DNA of 64,000 nt, from contig NC_007973.1 of assembly GCF_000196015.1 (NCBI RefSeq), positions 3,720,001 to 3,784,000 on the forward strand, given 5' to 3'. Both the position numbers and the translations under genes were made by a program. This stretch comes from Cupriavidus metallidurans CH34. Lineage in GTDB: Bacteria; Pseudomonadota; Gammaproteobacteria; Burkholderiales; Burkholderiaceae. Under the pieces are notes generated by a model. The model had not been told where the DNA came from and made no database searches. It worked only from the letters and a program-made list of their open reading frames with translations. Below are positions 34,965 through 48,584 of the stretch, piece after piece; position 1 is the first letter of the stretch, and each line of letters opens with the position of its first letter.

Positions 34965-36143
34965 ATGCGCCAAGCCCCACCGCAGTCGAAATCGTCATGC
35001 GCGCCCGCGTCTGCAGGGCGTCGGCGCACACTTGGCGCACTGGGTTCGCTCGGCGCGTTGTCATCACTGGCTGTAATCGCGCCGCAGACCGCGTTCGCGC
35101 AGCCCGCGCCATCGGGCGCGCGCCGCCAGCTTGTCGTCGGCCAACTGGTCGATCGCACCGGCCCGCAGGCCGATCTTTCGCGCGACTACCTGGCCGGCGC
35201 GAAGGTGCTGTTCGACGCGTACAACGCGTCCAACGGCAGCCTGCGTATCGTCCACGTCGTGCGCGATGCCGATACGAATCCGCGTGGCGCCACGGCCCAG
35301 GCAGTGGCACTGGCCGACAGCGAACATGCCGAAGTGCTGTTCGGGCCCGGCGATGCATTGCTGCCCGCGCTCGCGGCTTCCACCGAACTGTCGCGCCGTG
35401 GCGTGCAGATCGTGGCACCGCTGTCGGGGCTCTCGCTGAATGCCGAGAACGTCTGGTTCACGCGCGCCGACTATCAATCCGAACTGGACGCGGCAGTACG
35501 TCAGCTACGCGGCTTCGGACTGACCGCGGTAACGCTGGCGGTCTCTCCCGATTTCGCGGCGGGCACGCTCGCTGCAGGCACGCCCTGGCTGTCGCGGCTG
35601 GAGAAAGCCATGTCGGTACAGACGGTGCCGCTCACGGGCAACTTCGACGAGAGCGCGCGCCGCATTGCGGCGGGCCGTCCGGGCGCGGTGATCGTCGGCG
35701 GCGACACGCTCGCCTACGGCAGCCTGGGTCGCGCGCTGGCTGCGCAGAACTGGTACGGATTCCTGGTGGGGTTGTCGGCTGTCAGCCCGGTGTCGGCGCG
35801 TGAAATCCTCGGCACCGGCTATGCGGGCGGAATGGTCGTGACGCAGATCGCGCCGGGGCCGCAGGAATCGACGCTGCGTGTGGTGAAAGAGCATGTAGCG
35901 CGCATGAAGCAGTACCTCGACGAACCGCCCTCGCCCGCCACGCTGGCCGGCTACATTGGCGCCGCGTGGCTGGTGCGCGCGGCCAGCGGCATCAAGGCGC
36001 CCGGACCGGTAGAGTTGCGTCGCGCGCTGCAGACGCGTGTCGACGTTGGCGATTTCATGCTCGACTTCACGCGCGGACTACGCGGTTCGCAGTACGTGCA
36101 ATTGGCGCCGATCAACAAGAGCGGTTTGCCCCAACGCGCCTGA
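34965..36143 (+). CDS. Periplasmic substrate-binding protein, LivK-like (type I fold)
   Basis: A 392-residue exported protein. Its N-terminus has a run GRRRTLGALGSLGALSSLAV that looks like a twin-arginine-type signal and is cleaved near AFA (about residue 45). The mature part is a Leu/Ile/Val-type binding fold (LVVGQLVDRTGPQADLSRDYLAG, then VLFGPGDALLPAL, YIGAAWLVRAASGI near the end). No permease or ATPase gene is adjacent, so it is an orphan binding protein or serves a transporter encoded elsewhere. It diverges from hemN and converges with the sensor kinase gene, whose stop is 23 bases away. Confidence 0.82.
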   Translation: MRQAPPQSKSSCAPASAGRRRTLGALGSLGALSSLAVIAPQTAFAQPAPSGARRQLVVGQLVDRTGPQADLSRDYLAGAKVLFDAYNASNGSLRIVHVVRDADTNPRGATAQAVALADSEHAEVLFGPGDALLPALAASTELSRRGVQIVAPLSGLSLNAENVWFTRADYQSELDAAVRQLRGFGLTAVTLAVSPDFAAGTLAAGTPWLSRLEKAMSVQTVPLTGNFDESARRIAAGRPGAVIVGGDTLAYGSLGRALAAQNWYGFLVGLSAVSPVSAREILGTGYAGGMVVTQIAPGPQESTLRVVKEHVARMKQYLDEPPSPATLAGYIGAAWLVRAASGIKAPGPVELRRALQTRVDVGDFMLDFTRGLRGSQYVQLAPINKSGLPQRA

Positions 36144-36166
36144 GCCACCGATGGGCCGATGCCCCG

Positions 36167-37480
36167 TCAGGCGCGCGGCAGCACAATGCGCACGCGCAGG
36201 CCGCCCTCGGTACGGTTGCTCAGCGTGAGTTCCCCGCCGTGTCGCGCCACGATATCGGCGGCGATCGCCAACCCCATTCCCACACCGCCTGTGGCACGGC
36301 TGCGCGACGACTCCACGCGATAGAACGGCTCCAGCACGCGCTGGAGTTCCGCGGGCGGAATACCCGGGCCGTTATCGGACACGTCGATGATCACGCGCTC
36401 GGCGCTGTCGGTCAGCACGATATGGGCGGCGCCGCCGTACCGGTGCGCGTTCTCCACCAGATTGACTACCGCGCGGCGCAGTTCGGCCGGGTACGCCAGC
36501 AGCGGCACGGCGGTGCCGGAAAGCCGCACGTCCTGGCCCATTTCCTGGGCATCGTCGACGATCGCCTGCAGCAGTGCCAGCACGTCCACGCGCTGGCGCG
36601 GGCCGGCGGCATCGTCTCGCTCGCGCAGGTAGTACAGCGTGGCGTCGATCAGTCCGTTCATCTCGGCCAGATCCTGGCGCAGACGGTAGCGCACGTTGTT
36701 GTCCTCGATGCGCTCGATGCGCAGGCTCATGCGCGTCAGCGGCGTGCGCAGATCGTGCGACACCGCCGCCAGGAAGCGTGATTGCTGCGCCAGCTGGGTG
36801 CGGATGCGCTGCTGCATCAGGTTCAGTGCCCGGGTAGCGTCACGCGCTTCGGCTGGGCCCATCTCCTCCTCCAGCGGCGGCGCGTGGACGTCCTGCGCCA
36901 GCCGGTTCGCGCCACTGGCCAGTTGCTGCACGGGCCGCGCCAGCAGACGCGCGCCAACCCACGATGCAATCAGGATGGCCACGAGCTGGAACAACATGCC
37001 CAAGTGCGGCGGCCAGAGACCTCGAATATGGAAACCGGACGGTGGCCCAGGTGGCCCAGGTGGTCCGGGCGGCATGAGTACGCCGCCTTTCTGCATGCGG
37101 AATGCGTCGGGATGCAGCGGGGGCCCGTCGTTGTCGCCGTCGTCATCGTCATCATTGGGCGGTGGTGGCGGCCCGTGCGGATGGCTGAGCGATGCTAACG
37201 CGCCCGGCAGTGGTGCAGGCAATGAGTGGCCGGCCGCCTCGGCTTCCGAGGCGGCGCGGCGCATCCGTTCCATGTAGCGCTCCGAACCCGGGCGCGGGAA
37301 GAACCCCTCGATCACGGTCACGCCCAGCACGTGAACAGCAAGCATGATCGCGGCCATCACGAAGAACAGCCGCACGAACATCGAATCGAAGCGCCTTCGG
37401 GGCGTCTCCGATGCGCTGGAACGCAATTCGGGCCGCACGATCGGTGGATCGTCCGCCGATGGCGGCATCTGCGCGGCCAT
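36167..37480 (-). CDS. Two-component sensor histidine kinase
   Basis: A 437-residue inner-membrane kinase. Transmembrane helices lie at about 34-57 and 161-180, bounding a 100-residue periplasmic domain that is extreme in composition: five prolines then a D-rich patch (residues 104-119) and a PPGPPGPPGPP collagen-like run (137-147). HAMP domain about 182-235, then the phosphorylated His242 in AAVSHDLRTPLTRM. The ATPase domain has NLVENAHRYGG (N box) and DNGPGIPP, then GVGMGLAIA. It starts 4 bases after the regulator stop. The EnvZ/RstB-like layout, with an unusual acidic/proline sensor loop, suggests a cation or pH signal, which is inference. Confidence 0.93.
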   Translation of the reverse strand: MAAQMPPSADDPPIVRPELRSSASETPRRRFDSMFVRLFFVMAAIMLAVHVLGVTVIEGFFPRPGSERYMERMRRAASEAEAAGHSLPAPLPGALASLSHPHGPPPPPNDDDDDGDNDGPPLHPDAFRMQKGGVLMPPGPPGPPGPPSGFHIRGLWPPHLGMLFQLVAILIASWVGARLLARPVQQLASGANRLAQDVHAPPLEEEMGPAEARDATRALNLMQQRIRTQLAQQSRFLAAVSHDLRTPLTRMSLRIERIEDNNVRYRLRQDLAEMNGLIDATLYYLRERDDAAGPRQRVDVLALLQAIVDDAQEMGQDVRLSGTAVPLLAYPAELRRAVVNLVENAHRYGGAAHIVLTDSAERVIIDVSDNGPGIPPAELQRVLEPFYRVESSRSRATGGVGMGLAIAADIVARHGGELTLSNRTEGGLRVRIVLPRA

Positions 37481-37484
37481 GCCG

Positions 37485-38216
37485 TCAGTGCTCCACGGTG
37501 CCCGTGAAGACGTACCCTTCGCCACGCACGGTGCGGATCAGTGCCGAGTCGCGCGGATCGTCACGCAGCTTCTGGCGCAGACGGGACACCAGCAGGTCGA
37601 TGCTGCGATCGAACACGTCCAGATCGCGTCCACGCGCGGTGTTGATCAGCATCTCGCGATCGAGCACGCGATTGGGATGCTCGATGAATGTCAGCAGCAG
37701 CCGGAATTCCGCGTTGGAAAGCGGCACCACCGTGTCCTCGGCATCCACCAGCTGGCGCAGCGTGGTGTTCAGTCGCCATGCCGCGAACCGGACTTCATGC
37801 CCGGGCGCAGCCGGCGCCGGACGTCGCACGTCGGCACGGCTGCGACGCAGCACGGTATGGATGCGCGCCACCAGCTCGCGCATCTCGAACGGCTTGGTCA
37901 CGTAGTCGTCCGCGCCCACCTCGAGTCCCACCACGCGATCGGCCAGTTCCGCGCGGGCGGTCAGCATGATCACAGGCAGGTTGCTGGACTCCCGGATTTC
38001 GCGGCACAACGTCAGGCCGTTCTCGCCGGGCAGCGAGAGATCCAGGATGACGAGGTCGTATTCCTGCTTCGACATCGCCGCACGCATGGCAGTGCCGCCT
38101 TCGGCACCTTCGGCCTCCATGCCGAATGTGGCGAGGTATTCGGCCAGCATGGCCCGGATTTGTGGGTCGTCGTCGACGATCAGCAGGCGGATTGGCAGAG
38201 CGGGGGACAGGTCCAT
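37485..38216 (-). CDS. OmpR-family response regulator
   Basis: A 243-residue response regulator. The receiver domain (about 10-122) has acidic residues DDD at 15-17, the phosphorylated Asp59 (VILDLSLPGENGL) and the conserved Lys in YVTKPFEMREL. The C-terminal winged-helix DNA-binding domain (about 145-240) has VPLSNAEFRLLLTFIEHPNR and RSIDLLVSRLRQKLRDDPRD, then a GYVF turn. ATG 38216 follows the family N-terminus. It is the first gene of the pair and overlaps closely with the kinase gene, so both are one operon; it stands just past a terminator that ends rep. Confidence 0.95.
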   Translation of the reverse strand: MDLSPALPIRLLIVDDDPQIRAMLAEYLATFGMEAEGAEGGTAMRAAMSKQEYDLVILDLSLPGENGLTLCREIRESSNLPVIMLTARAELADRVVGLEVGADDYVTKPFEMRELVARIHTVLRRSRADVRRPAPAAPGHEVRFAAWRLNTTLRQLVDAEDTVVPLSNAEFRLLLTFIEHPNRVLDREMLINTARGRDLDVFDRSIDLLVSRLRQKLRDDPRDSALIRTVRGEGYVFTGTVEH

Positions 38217-38540
38217 GGCGAGCTTGCGGATGGGAACGGCCGCGGAACCGCGGCCGGATGGAGCACCCAATGTACCAGCTTGCCCATTACAAGCGATGCC
38301 GGTTTTGTATCAAACTTGATACGTGCGCAAAACGCCACAAGTAGCGAGAGGCGGAAAAAAACGCCCCCGGTGCTGCCGCATCCGGGAGCGCTCAACAGGG
38401 AAGAAGCCGGGCTCGCATGCGCCCAGCACACACCGCAAACCGAAGGGTAGGCGCAGTGTGTCGCGACAGACGTCGAGACGAAAGCGCGCATTCCAATCGT
38501 AGAGAGCCGGTCATCGCGAAGCTTGTCCGGCTTGTATCAA
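38217..38540. other. Intergenic region between rep and the two-component operon
   Basis: Between the response-regulator start and the rep stop. It holds the rep terminator (38355-38390) and, to its left, the promoter region of the two-component pair, which is relatively AT-rich around 38295-38340. A 40-codon frame in the right part has no ribosome-binding site and no family features, so no gene is called. Confidence 0.5.
38355..38390 (-). terminator. Rho-independent terminator behind rep
   Basis: On the minus strand CGCTCCCGG (38390-38382) pairs with CCGGGGGCG (38370-38362), including one G-T pair, and TTTTTTT follows (38361-38355). It ends leftward transcription about 150 bases past the rep stop, before the two-component operon. 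Confidence 0.85.
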
Positions 38541-40628
38541 TCATTCCGCCGCAGGCTTGCCGAGCAGCGCCTTGAGCCCGGCCAGACGATCCTTCGGGCT
38601 CATGGCCGGAGTCTCGTCCTTCGGGGCGGGACTGTCCTCGAGCTTCATCTCGGCGATGAAACGCGACGGCTCGCACGCATACGTATCGCGGGCGCGCTTG
38701 CGCTTCCTGCACCAGCTGATCTGCAGACTGCGCTGCGCGCGCGTGATGCCCACATACATCAGGCGGCGCTCCTCCTCGATCTTCTCGTCGCCCATTTCCT
38801 CGTCCTCGCGCGAGTGAGGCAGGATGCCCTCCTCCACGCCGACCAGGAACACGTGCGGATACTCGAGCCCTTTCGACGCGTGCAGCGTCGACAGTCGCAC
38901 CGCATCGGGATCTTCCTCGCGGCCTTCCAGCATGCTCATCAGCGCCACGGTCTGCGTAAGCTCGAGCAGGTTCTTGCCTTCGTCGCCGAAACCATCGGCG
39001 GTGTCGAATCCGGTGGCTTCGCCCTCGCCTTCCGGCTCGGGACGCGTGCCCTTGCGTTTGAGCCAGTCGAGGAATTCGAGCGTGTTGGTCCAGCGCGATT
39101 GCGCTTGCCGTTCGTCGAAGGTGTCGTAGAGGTAGGCCTCGTAGTGGATGCCTTCCATGAGATCGTCGAGCACCACCGTGGCCGGGTCTGTCTTCGCACG
39201 ATCGGCCAGCCGTACCATCGACTCGCAGAACGTGCGCAGCGGCTCAAGCTGGCGCGGCTGCAGCTTCGCCTCGATGCCACCCATCATGGCCGCCTCGAAC
39301 AGCGATACCTTGGCCTGGCCCGCGAACGTGCCGAGCACTTCGAGCGTGGTGTTGCCCACGCCACGACGCGGCGTGGTGATCGCGCGGATGAATGCGGGAT
39401 CGTCGTCGGGGTTGGCGATCAGGCGCAGGTACGCGCAGATGTCCTTGATCTCGGCCTTGTCGAAGAAGCTCTGACCGCCCGAGAGCACATACGGAATGCG
39501 CTCGCGGCGCAGGATCTGTTCGAACAGCCGGGCCTGGTGATTGCCGCGATAAAGGATTGCGTAGTCACGGAACTGCGCGCGCCGCTCGAACTTGTGCGCG
39601 GACAGCCGGAATACCACTGACTCTGCCTCGTGCTCCTCGTCGTTCATCGGGTGGATCGCGATCGGATCGCCCATGCCGTGTTCCGACCACAGCTTCTTGT
39701 CGAACAGCTTCGGGTTGTTGGCGATCACCGCGTTGGCGGCTTCCAGAATCCGCACGGTCGAACGGTAGTTCTGTTCGAGCTTGACCACCTTCAGACTCGG
39801 AAAATCGGTCTGCAGCAGGCGCAGGTTGTCGAGCGTGGCGCCACGCCAACCATAGATCGCCTGATCGTCATCACCCACTGCGGTGAACGCCGGCGCGCGC
39901 AGATGCGAGCCACCGGCCAGCAGCTTGAGCAACTGGTACTGGCACGCGTTGGTGTCCTGGTATTCGTCGACGAGGAAGTAGCGCAGGCGGTTCTGCCACT
40001 TCAATTGCACGGCTTCGTCGCGCGCGAACAATTCGGCGGGCAGGCGGATCAGGTCGTCGAAGTCCACCGCCTGGTACGCGTGCAGCGTGGCCACGTAATT
40101 GCGATACACCATCGCGGCCTGGTGCTCGTCGGCATCGCTCGCCTGCGCGAGCGCCGTCTCCGGATCGATCATGCCGTTCTTCCACAGCGAGATCGTGCCC
40201 TGCACGCTGCGGATCAGCTTCTTGTCCGTGGTGCCAAGCTGCTCCTGCACCAGGCCGAAGCAGTCATCGGAATCCATGATCGAGAACTGCGGCTTCAGGC
40301 CAAGGTGCTCGGCTTCCATGCGCAGGATCTGCACGCCGAGCGAATGGAACGTGCAGACCGTGAGCTGCTTGAGCGGAATCCGCTTGCCCTCGCGCGTGGT
40401 CTTGCCCTCCATCAGCTTGCCGATGCGCTCCTGCATCTCCTTGGCCGCCTTGTTGGTGAACGTGACGGCGGCGATGTGGCGCGGCTCGAACCCCTTGTCC
40501 TCGATCAGGTGCGCGATCTTCTGCGTGATCACGCGCGTCTTGCCCGATCCGGCACCCGCCAGGACGAGGCATGGCCCGTCGAAATAGCGAACGGCTTCGG
40601 ATTGCGCGGAATTGAGCCCGTGGGACAT
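38541..40628 (-). CDS. rep: ATP-dependent DNA helicase Rep (UvrD family)
   Basis: A 695-residue superfamily 1A helicase that moves 3' to 5' on single-stranded DNA and helps replication forks pass obstacles. Domain order: Walker A AGAGSGKTRVITQKIAHLI near the N-terminus, the Q-like motif LNSAQSEAVRYFDGPCLVL before it, then DEYQDTNACQYQLL, GDDDQAIYGWRGA, and the C-terminal motifs LSTLHASKGLEYPHVFLVG and RRLMYVGITRAQ. ATG 40628 follows the common start MSHGLNSAQ. The Lys-rich ARGRAR-type tail is typical for Rep from betaproteobacteria. It is a single gene. Confidence 0.95.
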   Translation of the reverse strand: MSHGLNSAQSEAVRYFDGPCLVLAGAGSGKTRVITQKIAHLIEDKGFEPRHIAAVTFTNKAAKEMQERIGKLMEGKTTREGKRIPLKQLTVCTFHSLGVQILRMEAEHLGLKPQFSIMDSDDCFGLVQEQLGTTDKKLIRSVQGTISLWKNGMIDPETALAQASDADEHQAAMVYRNYVATLHAYQAVDFDDLIRLPAELFARDEAVQLKWQNRLRYFLVDEYQDTNACQYQLLKLLAGGSHLRAPAFTAVGDDDQAIYGWRGATLDNLRLLQTDFPSLKVVKLEQNYRSTVRILEAANAVIANNPKLFDKKLWSEHGMGDPIAIHPMNDEEHEAESVVFRLSAHKFERRAQFRDYAILYRGNHQARLFEQILRRERIPYVLSGGQSFFDKAEIKDICAYLRLIANPDDDPAFIRAITTPRRGVGNTTLEVLGTFAGQAKVSLFEAAMMGGIEAKLQPRQLEPLRTFCESMVRLADRAKTDPATVVLDDLMEGIHYEAYLYDTFDERQAQSRWTNTLEFLDWLKRKGTRPEPEGEGEATGFDTADGFGDEGKNLLELTQTVALMSMLEGREEDPDAVRLSTLHASKGLEYPHVFLVGVEEGILPHSREDEEMGDEKIEEERRLMYVGITRAQRSLQISWCRKRKRARDTYACEPSRFIAEMKLEDSPAPKDETPAMSPKDRLAGLKALLGKPAAE

Positions 40629-40921
40629 GTGATCTTTGATGAGGATTGGCCTGGATCGGCCGAAAAGGCGCGGATGAAGCACACCGGAGCCGGTGCGCCA
40701 AAGCTGGCGATGTTAACACGCGCCTCGTGTCACGCGCGTCGTGTCTGGTCGCACCCTGCACGTGTGTCGGAGACCGTCCTACGGCAAGCGTTTCGAGCCC
40801 GTAACAATCGTAAGCCGCAGGCACCCGGGGCACGGCATCGGCCTCTCACTTATCACAGCGTGCCGGTATGGCTGGCGCGCGTGGCAGTACTGCATGTCGA
40901 CAACAAAGCACTGGAGGCCAT

Positions 40922-41143
40922 ATGACTACGTTCCGCACGATTTCGAAGCTCACACTGATTGGTGTCACGCTTGCTGCCTTTGGCGGCTGCGCCGACATGA
41001 CGCCGAAGCAGCGCAACACGGCGATCGGCGCGGGCGTCGGTGCCGTGGGTGGCGCCGTACTGACCGAAGGCAGCGCGCTGGGCACGCTCGGCGGCGCCGC
41101 CGTGGGTGGCGTGATCGGTAACGTCACGACCAAGGGTCACTAA
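40922..41143 (+). CDS. Small glycine-zipper lipoprotein (paralogue)
   Basis: A 73-residue lipoprotein: signal helix TLIGVTLAAFGGC with Cys23, then MTPKQRNTAIGAGVGAVGGAV and GTLGGAAVGGVIGNV glycine-zipper stretches. GGAGG lies before ATG 40922. It is a paralogue of the lipoprotein at 31310-31543, with the same MTPxQ start to its mature part. It stands alone before the glycine riboswitch. Function unknown; likely an envelope-stress-type small lipoprotein. Confidence 0.8.
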   Translation: MTTFRTISKLTLIGVTLAAFGGCADMTPKQRNTAIGAGVGAVGGAVLTEGSALGTLGGAAVGGVIGNVTTKGH

Positions 41144-41302
41144 GGGTTGTCCCAGGGCCGCTCATCAAGGGCCTGTTACCGGGCGCGATGACGGCCACTG
41201 ACAGGTTGGCGAGGGCCGCCCGCAACGGGCGACCACGCACGGGACCGGGCCTGCCGCACGAGGTTTGACAAAGGCAGAACGGTCCCGTACATTCACGCGC
41301 AT

Positions 41303-41522
41303 CCGGCCGGGAGAGCGCGCAGCGATTGCGCCGCCGAAGGGGTATCACCCGAAAACTCTCAGGCACCATGGACTGGCTGGATCGGCATGCAACATGCACA
41401 CAATGCATGCCGCACTCTGGAGAGCGACATCCGCTATTGCAAGGCAATGGTGAGCATGTCCACCGAAGGGGCGCACGAAGCACCACGCTTCGTAATCTCT
41501 CAGGTATCGAGGACAGAGGGGT
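41303..41522 (+). promoter_or_regulatory. Tandem glycine riboswitch
   Basis: Two glycine aptamers in series before gcvT. The first has CCGGGAGAG (41305-41313), then CCGCCGAAGGGG (41331-41342) and ACTCTCAGGCA (41355-41365). The second has ACTCTGGAGAG (41414-41424), then ACCGAAGGGGC (41462-41472) and ATCTCTCAGG (41496-41505), and closes with CAGAG pairing to CTCTG. A strong terminator hairpin with T-run follows at 41520-41587 and is the likely expression platform. It controls the glycine cleavage genes by sensing glycine. Confidence 0.95.
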
Positions 41523-41587
41523 CATCCGCGGCAGCGGACTGGTAGCGCATTGGCGCGACCGGACGCTGCGGCGGATGACCCTTTTTT
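41520..41587 (+). terminator. Riboswitch expression-platform terminator
   Basis: A perfect 10-bp stem GGTCATCCGC (41520-41529) / GCGGATGACC (41571-41580), with an inner GCAGCG/CGCTGC stem, followed by CTTTTTT. It starts right at the base of the second aptamer's closing stem, as expected for a riboswitch-controlled terminator. Whether glycine relieves or promotes it cannot be told by eye; the family usually turns gcvT on. Confidence 0.85.
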
Positions 41588-41633
41588 CGTTTTCGAACCA
41601 CGGTTTTCGAACCGAGCGCCCCCAAGGACATCC

Positions 41634-42761
41634 ATGACGCTCCAGGCCACGCCCCTCAACGCCATCCACCGCGCCCTCGGCGCCCGCATGGTCGACTTCG
41701 GCGGTTGGGACATGCCCGTCAACTACGGCTCCCAGATCGAGGAACACAACGCGGTACGCGCCGACGCCGGCATGTTTGACGTCTCCCACATGTGCGTGGT
41801 GGACCTGAGCGGCATCCACGCGCGCGCCTTCCTGCGCGGTCTGCTGGCCAACAACATCGACAAGCTGCAAACGCCGGGCAAGGCGCTCTATTCGTGCATG
41901 CTCGATGAGAAAGGCGGCGTCATCGACGACCTGATCGTCTACTTCTTTGCCGAGGACCGGTTCCGCCTGGTGGTCAACGCCAGCACTGCCGTCGGCGACA
42001 TCGAATGGATCCAGTCCCGCAACACGGCCACCGGCAGCGGCGTGACGATCACCCCGCGCCGTGGCGACCTGGCCCCGGCCTGCGTGAGCAAGCTGGCGAT
42101 TGTTGCAGTGCAGGGCCCGAACGCGCGCCAGAAGGTGTACGACGCATTCCCGTCGACCCAGCCCGCCGACACGCTCAAGCCGTTCAACGCGGTGGTGGTG
42201 CACGACGCCGAGATGGGTGAACTGATGGTGGCCCGTACCGGCTACACCGGCGAAGACGGCTTCGAACTCGTTGTGCCGGCGGAGAACGTCGCGGGCATCT
42301 GGGAAAAGCTGTCCGCCTCGGGTGTGCGTCCCGCCGGACTCGGCGCGCGCGACACGCTGCGGCTGGAAGCCGGCATGAACCTGTACGGCCAGGACATGGA
42401 TATCCACACTTCACCGCTCGATGCAGGACTGTCGTGGACCGTCGACCTGCAAAGCGAGCGCGACTTCATCGGCAAGTCGGCGCTGCTGGCCAGCGGCCAG
42501 CAAAAGACCTTCGCCGGCCTGATCCTGCGAGACAAGGGTGGCGTGCTGCGCGCGCACCAGAAGGTCATCACTCCGGCCGGCGACGGCGAAATCACCAGCG
42601 GCACATTCAGCCCGTCGCTGTCGCAGTCGATCGCCTTTGCCCGCCTTCCCCGCGACATTGCCCCCGGCACCGAGGTGCAGGTGGAGATTCGCGACCGCAA
42701 ACTGACCGCGACTGTGGTTAAACTGCCGTTTGTGCGCAATGGCAAGGCACTCGTGAGCTGA
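41634..42761 (+). CDS. gcvT: Glycine cleavage system T protein (aminomethyltransferase)
   Basis: GcvT transfers the methylene group from aminomethyl-lipoyl-GcvH to tetrahydrofolate and frees ammonia. The 375-residue protein has the usual start [37 protein letters not shown] and [12 protein letters not shown], with the folate-site stretch [21 protein letters not shown] later. [20 protein letters not shown] is the C-terminal signature. AAGGA precedes ATG 41634. It is the first gene of gcvT-gcvH-gcvP-sdaA and lies behind the glycine riboswitch. A hairpin CATCCCCC/GGGGGATG (42797-42826) lies between it and gcvH. Confidence 0.97.
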   Translation: MTLQATPLNAIHRALGARMVDFGGWDMPVNYGSQIEEHNAVRADAGMFDVSHMCVVDLSGIHARAFLRGLLANNIDKLQTPGKALYSCMLDEKGGVIDDLIVYFFAEDRFRLVVNASTAVGDIEWIQSRNTATGSGVTITPRRGDLAPACVSKLAIVAVQGPNARQKVYDAFPSTQPADTLKPFNAVVVHDAEMGELMVARTGYTGEDGFELVVPAENVAGIWEKLSASGVRPAGLGARDTLRLEAGMNLYGQDMDIHTSPLDAGLSWTVDLQSERDFIGKSALLASGQQKTFAGLILRDKGGVLRAHQKVITPAGDGEITSGTFSPSLSQSIAFARLPRDIAPGTEVQVEIRDRKLTATVVKLPFVRNGKALVS

Positions 42762-42796
42762 GGCATCGCCCGGCTTCACACCAACGGTCGCCCTTA

Positions 42797-42826
42797 CATC
42801 CCCCCGGCGGGCTAGCCAGGGGGATG
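42797..42826 (+). other. Hairpin between gcvT and gcvH
   Basis: An 8-bp stem CATCCCCC (42797-42804) / GGGGGATG (42819-42826), with no T-run behind it. It may protect the gcvT 3' end after processing. Confidence 0.45.
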
Positions 42827-42864
42827 CCTGAAACAAGAAACACACTGCATTCCGGAGAACCTCA

Positions 42865-43245
42865 ATGAATTTCCCCGCTGACCTGAAGTACACCGAGTCG
42901 CACGAATGGGTGCGCGTCGAGTCCGACGGCACGCTGACGATCGGCATCACCGATCACGCGCAGGACGCGCTCGGCGACATCGTCTTCCTGGAACTGCCCG
43001 AAGTGGGCAAGTCGGTCGGCGCCGGCGACGCGCTTGCCGTGGTGGAATCGGTAAAGGCCGCCTCCGACATCTACGCCCCGGTGGCTGGCGAAGTGATCGC
43101 CGTGAACGAAGCCGCCTCGGCCTCGCCGGAATCGGTCAACGCCAATGCGTTCGACGCCTGGCTGTTCAAGCTGAAGCCGGCCAACAGCGACGACGTGAAC
43201 GGCCTGATGAGTGCCGACGCCTACAAGGCCAGCGTCGGCGCCTGA
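42865..43245 (+). CDS. gcvH: Glycine cleavage system H protein
   Basis: GcvH carries the aminomethyl intermediate on a lipoyl arm among the P, T and L proteins. The 126-residue protein shows the signature [16 protein letters not shown] start, [35 protein letters not shown] with the lipoylated Lys64 in ESVKAASD, and the acidic C-terminus [27 protein letters not shown] precedes ATG 42865. Second gene of the operon. No gcvL (lipoamide dehydrogenase) gene is in the window; that subunit is usually shared with other complexes. Confidence 0.97.
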   Translation: MNFPADLKYTESHEWVRVESDGTLTIGITDHAQDALGDIVFLELPEVGKSVGAGDALAVVESVKAASDIYAPVAGEVIAVNEAASASPESVNANAFDAWLFKLKPANSDDVNGLMSADAYKASVGA

Positions 43246-43330
43246 GCCCCGACACCCCAACTGATTCGATGCCGCAAACGCGGCGGCCAGGCTGACCACC
43301 TGCCGCCGCGCCCCCACGAGATTCCTTGCC

Positions 43331-46255
<2,925 letters not shown>

Positions 46256-46363
46256 GGCACCTGCCTCTGCCTTAGCACGCGGCGGCGTCGGGGGACACTC
46301 CGGCGTCGCCGGCCGGAACCTGTGCCGGCGCCCCCTATTGGCGGCGCATTACCGGAGTCAGCC

Positions 46364-47740
<1,377 letters not shown>

Positions 47741-47832
47741 TTCCGGGTGCCTCCAGTTACCCACGCAGGTTGCAGGCACCGATGGCCGACGTATGATTGA
47801 GGCACCTTCGGTTTGCCAAAAACAACACGGCC

Positions 47833-48579
47833 ATGCAGACCTTCCATCAGCTTTTCGACGAAACGTCGTCCACCTACACATATCTGCTGATCGACGCGGA
47901 CACCCATGAGGCGGTGCTGATCGATCCCGTGGACCGCCAGTACGAGCGTGACCTCGGCGTGCTTGCAGACACCGGCGCCAAGTTGGCCTGGGTGGTGGAA
48001 ACACATGCCCATGCCGACCACATCACCTCGGCGGGGCATCTGGCACAGCAGACCGGCGCCCACACGGCGGCGCCGTCGGGCTGCGACATCAAGCCCGCGC
48101 AGAAGCAACTCATCGACGGCGACACGCTCCGCTTCGGCAATCAGGTGCTACGGGCCATCCACACGCCCGGACATACCGCCGGCAGCATGAGCTATCTGTG
48201 GGAGGAGCCCACCACCGATGGCGTGGTGCGCCGCATCTTCACCGGCGATGCGCTGCTGATCGACGGCTGTGGCCGCACCGATTTCCAGTCCGGCGATGCG
48301 GGCACGCTGTTCGACAGCCTGACGCAAAAACTCTTCCGCCTGCCCGACGACACGCGTGTCTATCCGGCGCATGACTACAAGGGCCGCACCGAGTCCACGA
48401 TCGGTCAGGAGCGCGCCACCAACAGCCGGGTGGCGGGACGTACACGCGACGAGTTCATCGTGATGATGCGCGGCCTGAACCTGCCCCGGCCAAAGCTGAT
48501 CGACGTGGCCGTGCCGGCCAACCAGCAACTCGGTCTGATCACCGGCCGCGACGGGGAAAGTGTGCCGCACGGCGCGTGA
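47833..48579 (+). CDS. ETHE1-like persulfide dioxygenase (MBL-fold)
   Basis: A 248-residue metallo-beta-lactamase-fold protein. The metal site motif is THAHADH at residues 57-63, with further ligands HTPGH (about 110) and the GDALLIDGCGRTDFQSG stretch, where ETHE1 enzymes keep a single-iron site (two His, one Asp). These enzymes oxidise glutathione persulfide to sulfite in sulfide detoxification. The start at 47833 is the conserved one. It lies 92 bases downstream of sdaA and may be outside that operon. A hairpin without T-run at 48585-48609 follows, between it and a convergent gene. Confidence 0.92.
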   Translation: MQTFHQLFDETSSTYTYLLIDADTHEAVLIDPVDRQYERDLGVLADTGAKLAWVVETHAHADHITSAGHLAQQTGAHTAAPSGCDIKPAQKQLIDGDTLRFGNQVLRAIHTPGHTAGSMSYLWEEPTTDGVVRRIFTGDALLIDGCGRTDFQSGDAGTLFDSLTQKLFRLPDDTRVYPAHDYKGRTESTIGQERATNSRVAGRTRDEFIVMMRGLNLPRPKLIDVAVPANQQLGLITGRDGESVPHGA

Positions 48580-48584
48580 GTTGA

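Noticed and set aside
38392..38520. A 40-codon minus-strand frame behind rep
   Set aside because: No ribosome-binding site, Arg/Leu-rich artefact composition, and it runs into the rep terminator region.
41143..42407. Minus-strand frame across the riboswitch and gcvT
   Set aside because: It crosses the riboswitch and the antisense of gcvT; no family features.
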